64,000 nt of DNA from DALYDK01 sp031973215 (GCA_031973215.1 DALYDK010000001.1:62001-126000); one strand, 5' to 3'. Positions 50,498 through 59,486 are shown, counted from the first letter of the stretch. Translations and numbers: made by a program. Notes: generated by a model from the letters alone, not told the origin.

Positions 50498-52000
50498 ATG
50501 GAATTCTTAACTCCCGAAGAAAAACGCTGGCGTACAGTTAGATTTATTACAGGCTATATATTAATCGCAATTGCAATTTTGCTAGCTACATTCATTGCTG
50601 CACTATTAGTTCAGGGCTATCAGATTACTAATCGTAACTCTATAGTTCAGAATGGTCTTGTTAATGTTGCATCTCAGCCGGTTAGCGCAGAGGTTCTTTT
50701 AAACGGCCAAAAGGTCGATAATACTCCCTCTAGACTAGATATAAATGAGGGCACCTATGAATTAAGGCTACAAGCAAATAATTACAGATCTTGGCAGAAA
50801 AGCTTTAATCTACCGGGAGGATCTGTTAGGTATTTTGTATATCCTAAATTAATTCCAAATAACATTTCGTTATCAGAAATGACTACTTTTGAAAAAACGC
50901 CACTTTGGGCCAGCTCTTCGCCCGATAGACACTGGGTTGTAAGCAAGCAGCCTACCGACAATAGTGTATCTTTCAGTGTTTTTGATACAACCAAAGCTAG
51001 CTCAACTAACGAAACCGGCAGAACCCAGCAGATATCCATACCGCAAACTACTCTTGTTGGCACTGCAGGGGCATATGGAAACGTTGAACCAGTAGAATGG
51101 TCCGACGATAACCGGCATCTCCTGCTGCTTCAAACATTACCAACAGGAGAAAAGGCGTACATTGTTCTAGACCGCGAAAAACCCGAAAACAGCCAAAACA
51201 TAACTAAGCTATTTGGTCTGTCGGCGAGCCAATCGGTCGCCTTGCGTGATAAAAAGTTTAATAAGTTTTATATATTGGCTAAAGATACCGGCCAGCTAAC
51301 ATCACGCGACAGTAAAGATTTGAATGTTAATGAGAACATTGCCGAATCGGTAGTTTCTTACAAGTCTTACGGCAATGATATTGTTGCCTACGTAACCTAT
51401 CAAAACGCCCTAGAAACAGAAGCAAAGGTTGTGGTTAAAGAAAACCAAAAGAATATTTATTACCTTCAAAGCATCAAAAGAAACCCAGATGGACGGTACT
51501 TAATTGATATGGCTAAATATGATGGAGATTGGTTCTATGCTGTCTCTTCACCTGTCGAAAACAGGGTAAGATTGTTTATTAATCCGCTTTCTAGTAATAG
51601 CCCAGGTTCTAGCTTACAAATTAAGCCAAAACTAAGCATACCTATAGAAAGTCCTAAGTTTATATCTTTTTCGGACAATGCTCGCTTTATAATGGCCCAA
51701 AACGCAAATAATTTTGCTGTGTATGACGGCGAACTAAAGACTACATATAGATATAGCCTTGTGAACAAAATTGCCGAAACTCAAGAAGTCAAGTGGATGG
51801 ATGGCCACCGCCTAAAGTTTGTTGATAGTTTTAAGGGTTATATAGTTGAGTTCGATGGAACGAATCAACAAGAGCTAATAACTAGCCTTCCTAATAATTC
51901 ATTCAATATGTTCTTTGACAGAGATTATGAATTTGTATTTGCCTACCAGTCCGATGCAGCTAAAAATTCTTTGCAGGCCGGTTCGCTTGTCGCTCGGTAA
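50498..52000 (+). CDS. Membrane-anchored PEGA-domain protein with a probable beta-propeller
   Basis: A 500-aa protein from the ATG at 50498 (an in-frame Met at 50459 is less likely). One transmembrane segment (about 19-42) is followed by a PEGA domain (VNVASQPVSAEVLLNGQK, TPSRLDINEGTYELRLQANNY) and then a repetitive beta-rich region typical of beta-propellers (WASSSPDRHWVV, WSDDNRHLLLL, SFSDNARFIMA). PEGA domains are surface beta-sandwiches. TAGAAT at 50485-50490 lies 7 nt before the ATG: probably leaderless. Confidence 0.75.
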   Translation: MEFLTPEEKRWRTVRFITGYILIAIAILLATFIAALLVQGYQITNRNSIVQNGLVNVASQPVSAEVLLNGQKVDNTPSRLDINEGTYELRLQANNYRSWQKSFNLPGGSVRYFVYPKLIPNNISLSEMTTFEKTPLWASSSPDRHWVVSKQPTDNSVSFSVFDTTKASSTNETGRTQQISIPQTTLVGTAGAYGNVEPVEWSDDNRHLLLLQTLPTGEKAYIVLDREKPENSQNITKLFGLSASQSVALRDKKFNKFYILAKDTGQLTSRDSKDLNVNENIAESVVSYKSYGNDIVAYVTYQNALETEAKVVVKENQKNIYYLQSIKRNPDGRYLIDMAKYDGDWFYAVSSPVENRVRLFINPLSSNSPGSSLQIKPKLSIPIESPKFISFSDNARFIMAQNANNFAVYDGELKTTYRYSLVNKIAETQEVKWMDGHRLKFVDSFKGYIVEFDGTNQQELITSLPNNSFNMFFDRDYEFVFAYQSDAAKNSLQAGSLVAR

Positions 52001-52011
52001 TATTTATTATA

Positions 52012-53226
52012 TTAACGTCCAAAAAGCCTATCGAATAAGCTCTGTGAGTTACCGGGAACGGTACTTGGTTGGCTTAAGGGCTGCGAGGCTGTAGAGGCAA
52101 CATTCTTCATTGGCTCTGGTGAAATTTGCTCGCCAACCAAAACTAGTCTGTTTACGTTCGTTCCGGGAGGATCGCAGGTAATGAGAGTAGCCGTTGATTC
52201 TTTTTCTTGGGTGTTAAGTACCCATACGTCGCTTGGCTTAACAACTTGCCTTTTATAAATCTTGTATACGAATCTTTGCCCATTGTAGTTCATTATAAAA
52301 ATATCACCCTCTTGGAGCTTATTTAATAAGGTAAAAACATATTTATATTTACCGGGGTTAAAAATATTATTAGAAGAATGCCCAACTATGCCTACATTGC
52401 CTTTTTGCCCCGGATAAGGCGTAGTTGGGTAATGCACTACCCCGTCTTCAAGACCTTTTTGAATATCTTTTTCTTCGTTAGACGGAACATTGTAAACAAC
52501 CGGCACTTCAACGTTTAATTTGGGGATAATTAGCTTAGGCTCAGGGCTAACCTGGCCAGTTGCGTTTGGATCTAAAATGATAGGACTAGAAGATGCAGTT
52601 TTGCTAGGAGTGATAAACGGTACAATAAACCTTTCGTTAAAAAAACCAAACATAAATATCGCAACTACGACAAGGCCCATGCTCATACCAAAGACTAATG
52701 ACTGAAGATGTTGTTTTTTTGAAAGTTTGCCTCTTTTGTTAACTTTTTTTTGAATGACAGTTCTTTTTTGCTCGGCTTGTTCGGCGTGGGCTGGCCCGTC
52801 TACGCTCTCGGCTATAGGCTTATAGCGCATTCTATGAGGTAAGTTTGGCATAACCTTGGGGCTAGGATTCACCACCAATGGTTTATGGGTTAATTTTTCT
52901 TTACTTAATTTATTTTGATTCTGATAAAATTCACGCCATACTTGGTGTTTTTCGTTATCTGGCAAACTTAAATAGTATTTATGCCATGCTTGTTGAATTT
53001 GTCTCTGGTTCGCCCCAGATTCCATAAGTTGCTGCATAAATGCCTGATGCTTAGAGTGCACGCCAACTGTTTCAATTTCTTTTTCTTCTTTTTTGGCGCT
53101 AGGCTCTTTGGCGTAAAGGCGGTTAATTTTATTTCTAATTACATTTACAGCAGGGTCCGCCTGAGTTTGGGTGTGCGGATTATTGTCGTTATTGTCTGGT
53201 AATGGCAGTTCGGTTGGTTTACTCAT
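52012..53226 (-). CDS. Sortase with a long cytoplasmic N-terminus
   Basis: A 404-aa protein. Residues 1-175 are cytoplasmic and charged, a transmembrane segment lies at about 178-196, and the C-terminal sortase barrel carries the triad H283 (VGHSSN), C351 (TLITCDPPG) and R360 (NVNRLVLVG). A cysteine transpeptidase that joins surface proteins to the wall or to each other. The class cannot be assigned securely; class E- or F-like fits the sequence. No LPxTG-type substrate is visible in this window. Confidence 0.88.
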   Translation of the reverse strand: MSKPTELPLPDNNDNNPHTQTQADPAVNVIRNKINRLYAKEPSAKKEEKEIETVGVHSKHQAFMQQLMESGANQRQIQQAWHKYYLSLPDNEKHQVWREFYQNQNKLSKEKLTHKPLVVNPSPKVMPNLPHRMRYKPIAESVDGPAHAEQAEQKRTVIQKKVNKRGKLSKKQHLQSLVFGMSMGLVVVAIFMFGFFNERFIVPFITPSKTASSSPIILDPNATGQVSPEPKLIIPKLNVEVPVVYNVPSNEEKDIQKGLEDGVVHYPTTPYPGQKGNVGIVGHSSNNIFNPGKYKYVFTLLNKLQEGDIFIMNYNGQRFVYKIYKRQVVKPSDVWVLNTQEKESTATLITCDPPGTNVNRLVLVGEQISPEPMKNVASTASQPLSQPSTVPGNSQSLFDRLFGR

Positions 53227-53287
53227 GCATTAGCGGTTTAATAATTACATATATTATAGTACAATTAACCTGTTTTAACCACCGTAT

Positions 53288-53375
53288 GGGCGAGTGGTGA
53301 AATTGGTATACACGCTAGACTCAAAATCTTGTGGGCTTTGCGCCCGTGAGGGTTCAAGTCCCTCCTCGCCCACCA
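53288..53375 (+). tRNA. tRNA-Leu (anticodon CAA)
   Basis: Acceptor GGGCGAG with CTCGCCC, a class II long variable arm (GGGC TTTG CGCCC), T arm GAGGG TTCAAGT CCCTC, anticodon loop CTCAAAA giving CAA, and an encoded CCA end. One mismatch (T-T) in the anticodon stem. Followed by an intrinsic terminator. Confidence 0.92.
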
Positions 53376-53406
53376 AAAAGACCTCCCATTTCGGGGGGTC
53401 TTTTTT
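53376..53406 (+). terminator. Intrinsic terminator after tRNA-Leu
   Basis: GACCTCCC pairs with GGGGGGTC around ATTTC, with six T after the 3' arm and an A-run before the 5' arm, so it can work in both directions. Confidence 0.85.
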
Positions 53407-53415
53407 AAATATTTA

Positions 53416-54399
53416 CTAATTTATGCCAATTTTGTGCAAGATTGTATCATTAACTTTAGCAATTTTCTCGGCACTTTGCCCATCGTCTTGGCGGTAGATA
53501 TAAAAACTTAGTAAGTTGCTGTATCTATGTTGTGCAGGGGCATTATTATTTAGTTCCTGAACAATTTCGCTAGAATTTATTAGGTTTATACTTTCTTCGT
53601 AAAATTTTGTAAAATTGCCGCTAGTTTTTACTTGTATTTTCTTTATGATATTACGGGGATCAAATAAATTAATAATGGATATATCGTAATTGGTATTCTG
53701 TTTAAATTTACCTCCATTTTGTGGTTGTCTGACAATTTTTGTGTGGAGGGTTGTGTTTTCTATTCCATCTTCTTCCCACGGAAAACTAGGTATAGCCAAC
53801 AAGCCTTTTTCAAGCAAGTTGGACGATTGAAGAGCAAGCAGAACACTATATTCGTTTGCTGCGCCCGTCAGCCAAGCTCGTTCAGTATCATTTACGGGTC
53901 CATTGCTAAGTATTGTATTAAATGCCAATATCTCTTTTTCTAGCTTATCTGTAACTCTCTTTTGGGCATCGTAGACGGATTGAAGATTATATATCCTTGC
54001 CCAAATTGGTATTTTATATAAGTCCAAACAGTTTTTTCTTAAGTTTATGTCAAGGTAATCTTTTAGACTTTCAGCCTGATTAATAGAAGATATAAGTAGC
54101 AGTCTGGATTTTTCGCCGTAGCTACGACAAGTACTTTCAAGTGATAAGTCATCTACATAAAATCCTTCATTCAGGCGCATACCAGCCTCGGCATAGGCCA
54201 TAGCGGCGCAATATCTTGCCTTAAAATCTCCCCCCTCTTCCATATCTTGGGCGGACTCTATTAATGTTTCAAGAGAAAATCTTTCTCCGCTACTCTTTTG
54301 CCTTAAGTATGTTTCCCATGCTTGTTTGGGCCTTGAAAGTTTTTCAAGAATACTTGAAAGCTGAGGATCTTTTTTTGGTATAAGTTTACCTTTTTTCAT
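53416..54399 (-). CDS. Hypothetical protein with a possible PD-(D/E)XK nuclease-like core
   Basis: A 327-aa soluble protein. The N-terminal two thirds is helical (ERFSLETLIESAQDMEEGGDFKARYCAAMAYAEAGMRL). Later a pattern of Glu (GAANEYSVLLAL), then Asp in NYDISIINLFD and IKKIQVKTSG (Q-x-K) resembles the E...D...(E/Q)xK active site of restriction/Holliday-type nucleases. This is an inference from pattern only. Stands alone beside tRNA-Leu. Confidence 0.4.
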   Translation of the reverse strand: MKKGKLIPKKDPQLSSILEKLSRPKQAWETYLRQKSSGERFSLETLIESAQDMEEGGDFKARYCAAMAYAEAGMRLNEGFYVDDLSLESTCRSYGEKSRLLLISSINQAESLKDYLDINLRKNCLDLYKIPIWARIYNLQSVYDAQKRVTDKLEKEILAFNTILSNGPVNDTERAWLTGAANEYSVLLALQSSNLLEKGLLAIPSFPWEEDGIENTTLHTKIVRQPQNGGKFKQNTNYDISIINLFDPRNIIKKIQVKTSGNFTKFYEESINLINSSEIVQELNNNAPAQHRYSNLLSFYIYRQDDGQSAEKIAKVNDTILHKIGIN

Positions 54400-54456
54400 A
54401 AAAGGTTATTATAAACTAAAATATAAAAATATCAATAAAATGTATTAGTATTTGAT

Positions 54457-55245
54457 CTATATGTGTACGTTGGCAATTGCTGTTGCGCAAGCTTCAAACA
54501 TATTATTGGAATTGAACATGGCCCAACAACTAGCCAGGCTGGCGGTACTTATTTGCCAATCCTCTGGAAGCGTATTTAATTTTGTGACTAGTACATTTTG
54601 GTTACTGGCTAAAAATAATGTTCCATCTTTTTCTGTAATAATTATGCATTTGGTATCTTTTAAAAACTTTTCTAGTTTTTGGGCCGTTGCATTTATTCCA
54701 TCACTGAATAAAAAGGCCTCGTTAAACGGACTATTTTTTGCCATTTTTTGAAGCTGAGCAAAAGAAGCTACCACTATGCTATTATCTCTACTTAAAATTT
54801 TGTTCGGACTCAACATAAAATAGTCAACCGCATCACCACTTACGCTAATGAGCCCTTTTGCACCGGCAATTATATCTTCTATAAGTATGGCGGTTTCACT
54901 ATTTTTGCCAAAATTACCACAAAAAAATGTACAGTCACTACTAGCTACAAAAGATTTTATATAAACCGTAGATCTTTTACTGAAACTACCGCTATGATTA
55001 GATTCGGCAAACTCTAAAAAGGGTAAAGTGATTGGAATATTTTTTTTCGCTGCTTCAGGAACAATAACTTTGACATTACTGGCCCCAAAATTACTAGCTA
55101 TTTGGTAGGCGGTTGATGGAGCAGCTATGCTATGACCGCTACCTCCAATAATTAATAGTTTACCCAGCAAATTACTATTTTCTGGCTTAGACCATTCAAT
55201 GTCAGGATAGAGCGTCTTACCTGGATTTTGCTTAAGCAGGGCCAT
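54457..55245 (-). CDS. NnrD-like (ribokinase-fold) protein
   Basis: A 262-aa protein with LLIIGGSGHSIAAPSTAY and CGNFGKNSETAILIEDII, which resemble the carbohydrate-kinase-like fold of ADP-dependent NAD(P)H-hydrate dehydratase (YjeF C-terminal domain, NnrD). The canonical GSGDxLAG motif is not obvious (GDAVDYFML and ASLASCWAMF are seen), so activity is uncertain. It overlaps the HAD-IB gene by 14 bases, suggesting co-transcription. Confidence 0.5.
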   Translation of the reverse strand: MALLKQNPGKTLYPDIEWSKPENSNLLGKLLIIGGSGHSIAAPSTAYQIASNFGASNVKVIVPEAAKKNIPITLPFLEFAESNHSGSFSKRSTVYIKSFVASSDCTFFCGNFGKNSETAILIEDIIAGAKGLISVSGDAVDYFMLSPNKILSRDNSIVVASFAQLQKMAKNSPFNEAFLFSDGINATAQKLEKFLKDTKCIIITEKDGTLFLASNQNVLVTKLNTLPEDWQISTASLASCWAMFNSNNMFEACATAIANVHI

Positions 55246-55975
55246 TGAATACTTCGGTACTTTTTAGAATTACTTGCCCGGCTATTGCTTCTAAATGATA
55301 GGCAATGTTTTTTCGCTCAATGACAACACTCCAGCCACTATTTACAGCTGACTCTAGTAATTGTTCATCTGGGTTAAAAGCTATAGGGTTAGTAACTAGG
55401 GCTAGCATTTGACCATCACCTGAGCTATCACCTACCGCGTAGCTCTCATTGCTAAGATCAAAGCCATTTTTAACACAGTAGTTGGTAAGAATTTCTGCTT
55501 TATTGCCTATTACAAATCTTTCATATTTGGTGGTAAAGTTGCCTTTTTCATCTCTGGCCATCAAAGATCCAAGACAATCATCAAAGCCGTGTTTTTTTGC
55601 AAATATTTCAGCAATTTCTTGTTGCGAACCGGTGAGTGCTAGCAGATAGTAGCCCTCTGACTTTAGCCGTTTTACTAAGCCACTTGTGTAGTTGTATACT
55701 TTATGACCAGATTTTTCTACTACCGTCTTGGCGCATTCGTCTAGTTTTGCTGGAGGTATCCCGGCAATATATGTCTGAATTGCATCTACAACGGCGTTTT
55801 CATAATCTGCCCAGGTTGCTTGTAGTGCCCTCCATTCAAAAAACTTTTCCTCTACTTTAGAAGATACATCTTTTGGGAACAGTCCTTGTTTACCAAGCTC
55901 TGCAACCAGTTCATGAAACAGCTGCCACCGAAACAAAGTGCCATCAATATCAAAAACAGCTATTTTACGATTCAT
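55232..55975 (-). CDS. HAD-IB phosphatase, SerB-like
   Basis: A 247-aa protein from the ATG at 55975 (an in-frame upstream start at 56017 would overlap the preceding gene). Motifs: FDIDGTLFRW (I), LLALTGSQQE (II), VIGNKAEIL (III, Lys) and VGDSSGDGQMLALV (IV). Subfamily IB includes phosphoserine phosphatase and lipid-phosphate or glycerol-phosphate phosphatases; substrate unknown. The start is 2 bases downstream of the guanylate-kinase-like gene. Confidence 0.8.
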   Translation of the reverse strand: MNRKIAVFDIDGTLFRWQLFHELVAELGKQGLFPKDVSSKVEEKFFEWRALQATWADYENAVVDAIQTYIAGIPPAKLDECAKTVVEKSGHKVYNYTSGLVKRLKSEGYYLLALTGSQQEIAEIFAKKHGFDDCLGSLMARDEKGNFTTKYERFVIGNKAEILTNYCVKNGFDLSNESYAVGDSSGDGQMLALVTNPIAFNPDEQLLESAVNSGWSVVIERKNIAYHLEAIAGQVILKSTEVFNGPA

Positions 55976-55977
55976 AA

Positions 55978-56646
55978 TTATCTTTTCTGATTTCTTTTTA
56001 GATATTTTATGTACCACAGAAGGTCTTGGCCAATTTCTTTAGCGTTTCGGTCGTCGTGATTATTGTAAGCTGAATCGTCAACCGATAACTCAACAATTGA
56101 ATTGGACGAAGCTCGAAGATACCCGGTTTGGTTGTAGATCCATTTGACTGCGTCTTGTTCGCTAATTGACCATTCGAGAGATTTTATCCCTTCGTCGTAC
56201 CTGTTTAGTTGCTGTTCACTGCTGAACTTTCGAGTGTTAATTCTTTCTTGCCACTCCATTGGCGAAGTAACAATAATGAATTGTTTACAGGCTGCAAAAC
56301 CAAGGTCTCTAAATGTATCCACAGAAGAGCTCAGCGTATCTAATAGGTTAAATGTATTCCTATAGTCTGTCACTTGTGTGCCGTACACAATATCTGTACC
56401 AGGAAATTGGTCGTACTGCACGGAACTGTTTTTTAGTTCATCTATATCGGCATCATCGGCATTTATGAATCTGTACGTGTCTAAGGGCTCGCCGACCCTG
56501 GGCTTACGAGTTGTATAACTTATGACTCTAGAAAAATCTGGGTAATTACTGTCTATTTCGTTAATTAGGCTGGTTTTACCAACCGCGCTCGGGCCAACCA
56601 GGTTAATAATAGTCTTATTTTTTAAATCTCTTTCGACTTCTTTCAC
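55978..56646 (-). CDS. Guanylate-kinase-like protein
   Basis: A 222-aa protein with the P-loop VGPSAVGKTSL, the GMP-binding region SYTTRKPRVGEPLDTYRF and YGTQVTDY, the signature layout of guanylate kinase. It is longer and more divergent than typical Gmk after residue 120 and may not be the housekeeping enzyme. First gene of a tight three-gene group with the HAD-IB phosphatase and the NnrD-like protein. Confidence 0.6.
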   Translation of the reverse strand: MKEVERDLKNKTIINLVGPSAVGKTSLINEIDSNYPDFSRVISYTTRKPRVGEPLDTYRFINADDADIDELKNSSVQYDQFPGTDIVYGTQVTDYRNTFNLLDTLSSSVDTFRDLGFAACKQFIIVTSPMEWQERINTRKFSSEQQLNRYDEGIKSLEWSISEQDAVKWIYNQTGYLRASSNSIVELSVDDSAYNNHDDRNAKEIGQDLLWYIKYLKRNQKR

Positions 56647-56680
56647 GATACTAGCTTATCAGGAAAGATAACAAAAATCA

Positions 56681-57478
56681 TTACTCTATTTCTATGCTTA
56701 CCGGGCAATGATCACTTCCCATTACATTGGCATGAATTTGAGCATTTTTTATGCGGCCTTTGAGGCTGTTACTTACCATTATGTAATCTATGCGCCAGCC
56801 GACATTTCGCGCCCTAGCGTTAGCCCAGTGTGTCCACCAGGTATAATAACCGTTCCCTTCTGGTGTAAATAATCTAAACGTATCTATAAACCCAGCATCT
56901 ATAAAGTTTTGGAAGCCTTCACGTTCTTCATTTGTAAAACCATGTTTTCCTATATTGCCTTTAGGATTAGCTAGGTCGGCTTCGGTATGAGCAACATTTA
57001 AATCGCCACAAAAAATAACCGGTTTCTTCTGTTCTAGATCTTTAACCATTGCTAGAAAAGCAGGATCCCACAGTTTGTGGCGTAGTTTTACGCGACTCAA
57101 ATCTCCTTTGCTATTTGGAGTATAAACTGTTACAAAATAAAAATCTTCCAGTTCTATGGTTGTTATTCTTCCTTCGCTTAAAGGGTCGCCGTAGCCATCT
57201 GTAAATAGTCCAAATTGTTTAGCAATTTCTTCAGGCAGACCATAAATTACCGAAAGTGGTTTTATTTTAGAAAATACTGCTGTGCCGCTGTAGCCTTTTT
57301 TTTCGGCACTATTCCAGAATTCTTCATACTTTGGTAAATCAATTTCGGCCTGACCTTGCATTGCTTTGGTTTCTTGCAGCCCTAAAATGTCAGGCTTATG
57401 TTCAGCCACAAAAGATTGAAAAGCCCCCTTGTTAACTACTGCTCTAATACCGTTAACATTCCAACTATAAATTTTCAT
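56681..57478 (-). CDS. xth: Exodeoxyribonuclease III
   Basis: A 265-aa AP endonuclease of the ExoIII/EEP fold. WNVNGIRAV, LQETKA (Glu34-type metal ligand), FCGDLNVAHTEADL, GFTNEERE, WWTHWANARARNVGWRIDYIMVS and SDHCPVSIEI contain the conserved Asp, Asn and His residues. Repairs abasic sites. Confidence 0.95.
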   Translation of the reverse strand: MKIYSWNVNGIRAVVNKGAFQSFVAEHKPDILGLQETKAMQGQAEIDLPKYEEFWNSAEKKGYSGTAVFSKIKPLSVIYGLPEEIAKQFGLFTDGYGDPLSEGRITTIELEDFYFVTVYTPNSKGDLSRVKLRHKLWDPAFLAMVKDLEQKKPVIFCGDLNVAHTEADLANPKGNIGKHGFTNEEREGFQNFIDAGFIDTFRLFTPEGNGYYTWWTHWANARARNVGWRIDYIMVSNSLKGRIKNAQIHANVMGSDHCPVSIEIE

Positions 57479-57585
57479 ATATAAATAGGTTATAGGTTTT
57501 AGGTGCTAGGTTCAAGTAATAAGAATAGCTATTAATGCTAAAAAACCGTTGCAAAACGGCTGGCTAAAAATAATTTGTTTTTTGC

Positions 57586-57639
57586 CGGAGGGCCGGGCGG
57601 GTTTGAGTGTTGCCACTCTCCCCCGCCCGGACCACTCCG
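57586..57639 (-). promoter_or_regulatory. Very stable GNRA-capped hairpin in the 3' region of the SPFH gene
   Basis: On the minus strand three stacked helices: CGGAG/CTCCG, CCGGGCGGG/CCCGCCCGG (9 bp, all GC) and GAGTG/CACTC capped by GCAA. The 3' side ends in C-A6, not a T-run, so this is not an ordinary terminator; it may protect the message or mark a processing site. The GNRA loop exists only on the minus-strand RNA. Confidence 0.6.
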
Positions 57640-57648
57640 CTTGGCAGG

Positions 57649-58614
57649 CTACTTAGTGGTTTGTGCCTGAGGCACTACCACAGCAGAGCCGCCACCTGGC
57701 CAGCAACTAAAGCCCGCGGGAACGGGCTGGCCGGCCTTGACCATGTCGGTGAGGGTGTCCAAGCACTTGCTCACTAAGACATTTGGGTCTTTAGAAACCG
57801 ATTCTGCCAATTGGCGGTTGGCTTCGGCTTCGGCTGCAGCAGTTTCCTGCCTTTGTTCCGCGATACGAGTCGCGGCTACTTCAGCCTGATAGGCATCGAT
57901 TTTGGATTGGGTTCCATCATCGTATTTGACCAGGCTGATAACTACCGAATCGACCGTCAGGCGGTCTCCCAACAGCTCCTGGAGTTTGGCCGTAGCCTCG
58001 CTACCAAGTTCAGCTAGCGTCGGCGAGCCGGTACCATCGTTGTCTGCCTTAATCTTGGCCAGCGGGTCGAAGCTAGCGAACACGGCGTTGAGTGCCGCGA
58101 CGCGTTGCCTTTCAACTAGCGCTGACTGCATGGCTTCGAACGACCGGTAGTCGACGAAAAGCGTGCTGGCGGCATCTGGCTTGATGCGCCACTGGACCGA
58201 GTTGTCAACACAGGCCTTGCCTTCGGTCCCCAGTCGCACCGTAGTGCACTGGTCGCCGTCGAACTTCTGTGTTTGGATCGCAGCGTCAAATTCGGTAACG
58301 CTTTGCCAAGGGGCCTTGATGTGCAGGCCATTGGATAGAACCTGTCCGGTCGGCTTCCCGAAAGAAGTTACGATCCCGACATTTTTGGTGCTGACCTGGG
58401 TGATGCTAGCGAGTACAAGTAGAATCGCCCCGAGAATGATTGATACAATTGTCACCCAGCGGGCAACAATCGCTACATCCTCCAAGTTTTCCAGCTCGTA
58501 ACTGGGCATGCCCCGTTCCTCGGCCTTCTTAAGGGCCTTGGACTTGTTGACACTAACTGCCAAGGCAGCCGCGCCGATTGCGAACAAGACCGCAATCAAA
58601 ATCGTCCACAACAT
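57649..58614 (-). CDS. SPFH/prohibitin-family membrane protein
   Basis: A 321-aa protein starting at the ATG 58614, which has a GGAG site 7 nt upstream; the longer frame to 58659 lacks one. An N-terminal transmembrane segment, a second at about 57-80, then an SPFH domain (VGIVTSFGKPTGQVLSNGLHIKAPWQSVTEFDAAIQTQ, VQWRIKP, VERQRVAALNAVFASFD) and a long helix (AEVAATRIAEQRQETAAAEAEANRQ). SPFH proteins scaffold membrane microdomains and proteases. The gene is clearly GC-richer (about 55% by eye) than its neighbours and uses GC-ending codons. Confidence 0.85.
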   Translation of the reverse strand: MLWTILIAVLFAIGAAALAVSVNKSKALKKAEERGMPSYELENLEDVAIVARWVTIVSIILGAILLVLASITQVSTKNVGIVTSFGKPTGQVLSNGLHIKAPWQSVTEFDAAIQTQKFDGDQCTTVRLGTEGKACVDNSVQWRIKPDAASTLFVDYRSFEAMQSALVERQRVAALNAVFASFDPLAKIKADNDGTGSPTLAELGSEATAKLQELLGDRLTVDSVVISLVKYDDGTQSKIDAYQAEVAATRIAEQRQETAAAEAEANRQLAESVSKDPNVLVSKCLDTLTDMVKAGQPVPAGFSCWPGGGSAVVVPQAQTTK

Positions 58615-58637
58615 GGGACGACTCCTCTCTGTGAAAT

Positions 58638-58794
58638 GGTACTGTGCTTCCCAGATCACGCACTACTTACTTTTGATATGCAATAAGCACTGGTGTGACC
58701 TGGGAAATGTTCTACGGTACCAAGGGCTATCAGAAGCAAGCTGTTAGCAATGGCCCCTGTAATCAATTGATAGGGCGCCTACCTTGTAACAGCT
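58638..58794 (-). promoter_or_regulatory. Structured 5' leader of the SPFH gene
   Basis: On the minus strand two domains precede the ribosome-binding site. The first is closed by AGCTGTTA/TAACAGCT (58794-58787 with 58746-58739). The second is a hairpin of GGTAC/GTACC (58721-58717, 58642-58638) around TTCCCAGGTCAC/GTGATCTGGGAA (58706-58695, 58659-58648), 12 continuous pairs with one G-U. Candidate cis-regulatory RNA; no known riboswitch recognised. Confidence 0.6.
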
Positions 58795-59027
58795 ATTCTG
58801 CCTAGGCCTTTTACTTTGTTTCCCAACTTGCTAACTGAGCACCTTAGCGTTTTCTATATAAGGTCGGTGCGCACTATACAAGTTAGGAATAGTTCCAAAG
58901 AGGTAACTTTTGTCTTAAGTGTTAGTTTTTTCGCTATTTAATTGTTGATTATTTTGTTGTCGCCAATTAATAGCGTGAGATACATTATAGTACATAAAGC
59001 AATAAAAGTCAATAGTAATGTATTAAC

Positions 59028-59486
59028 TTACCTTTTTAAAGCTCTTTTTATATCTAGTTCTTGGTCTCTTTTTTTCAGCTTAGAACGTTTGTCGTATTTT
59101 TTGAGGCCTTTGCCGGTTGCAATTTCTACTTTAATAAATCTTCCCTTAGTAAGCATTTTTATTGGAACTATTGTCAGTCCTTGTTCTTTGGCAGCTATTA
59201 GCTCAGCAAGTTGTTTCTTTTTAACAAGTAGCTTGCGTGCTCGGGTTTGAGATTCTTCTGGTAGGGCTTGTCTGTTGAAATTTCCGGCGGTTACGGTAGC
59301 GTTAAATAGCCATAGTTCGCCGTCTTTAATATTTGCAAAGGCACCGCGTAAATGGCCGTGTCCAGTTCTGAGTGACTTAGTTTCGGCACCAGTTAAAACA
59401 ATACCAGCATTATAAAACTGCTTTAGCTCGTAATCTCTTCTTGCAGCTTTATTAACAATTAAACTGTCACCAGATTTTGTTTTCAT
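59028..59486 (-). CDS. smpB: SsrA-binding protein SmpB
   Basis: A 152-aa protein of standard length. INKAARRDYELKQ-like start (VNKAARRDYEL), GIVLTGAETKSLRTG, GAFANIKDGELWL, and the basic C-terminal tail KGLKKYDKRSKLKKRDQE typical of the tmRNA partner. It helps tmRNA rescue stalled ribosomes; no tmRNA gene is visible in the window. Confidence 0.96.
   Translation of the reverse strand: MKTKSGDSLIVNKAARRDYELKQFYNAGIVLTGAETKSLRTGHGHLRGAFANIKDGELWLFNATVTAGNFNRQALPEESQTRARKLLVKKKQLAELIAAKEQGLTIVPIKMLTKGRFIKVEIATGKGLKKYDKRSKLKKRDQELDIKRALKR

Noticed and set aside
58163..58501. Several + strand frames of 60-112 codons across the SPFH gene
   Set aside because: They are antisense shadows caused by the high GC content and few stop codons; the minus-strand frame has a ribosome-binding site and a clear SPFH domain.
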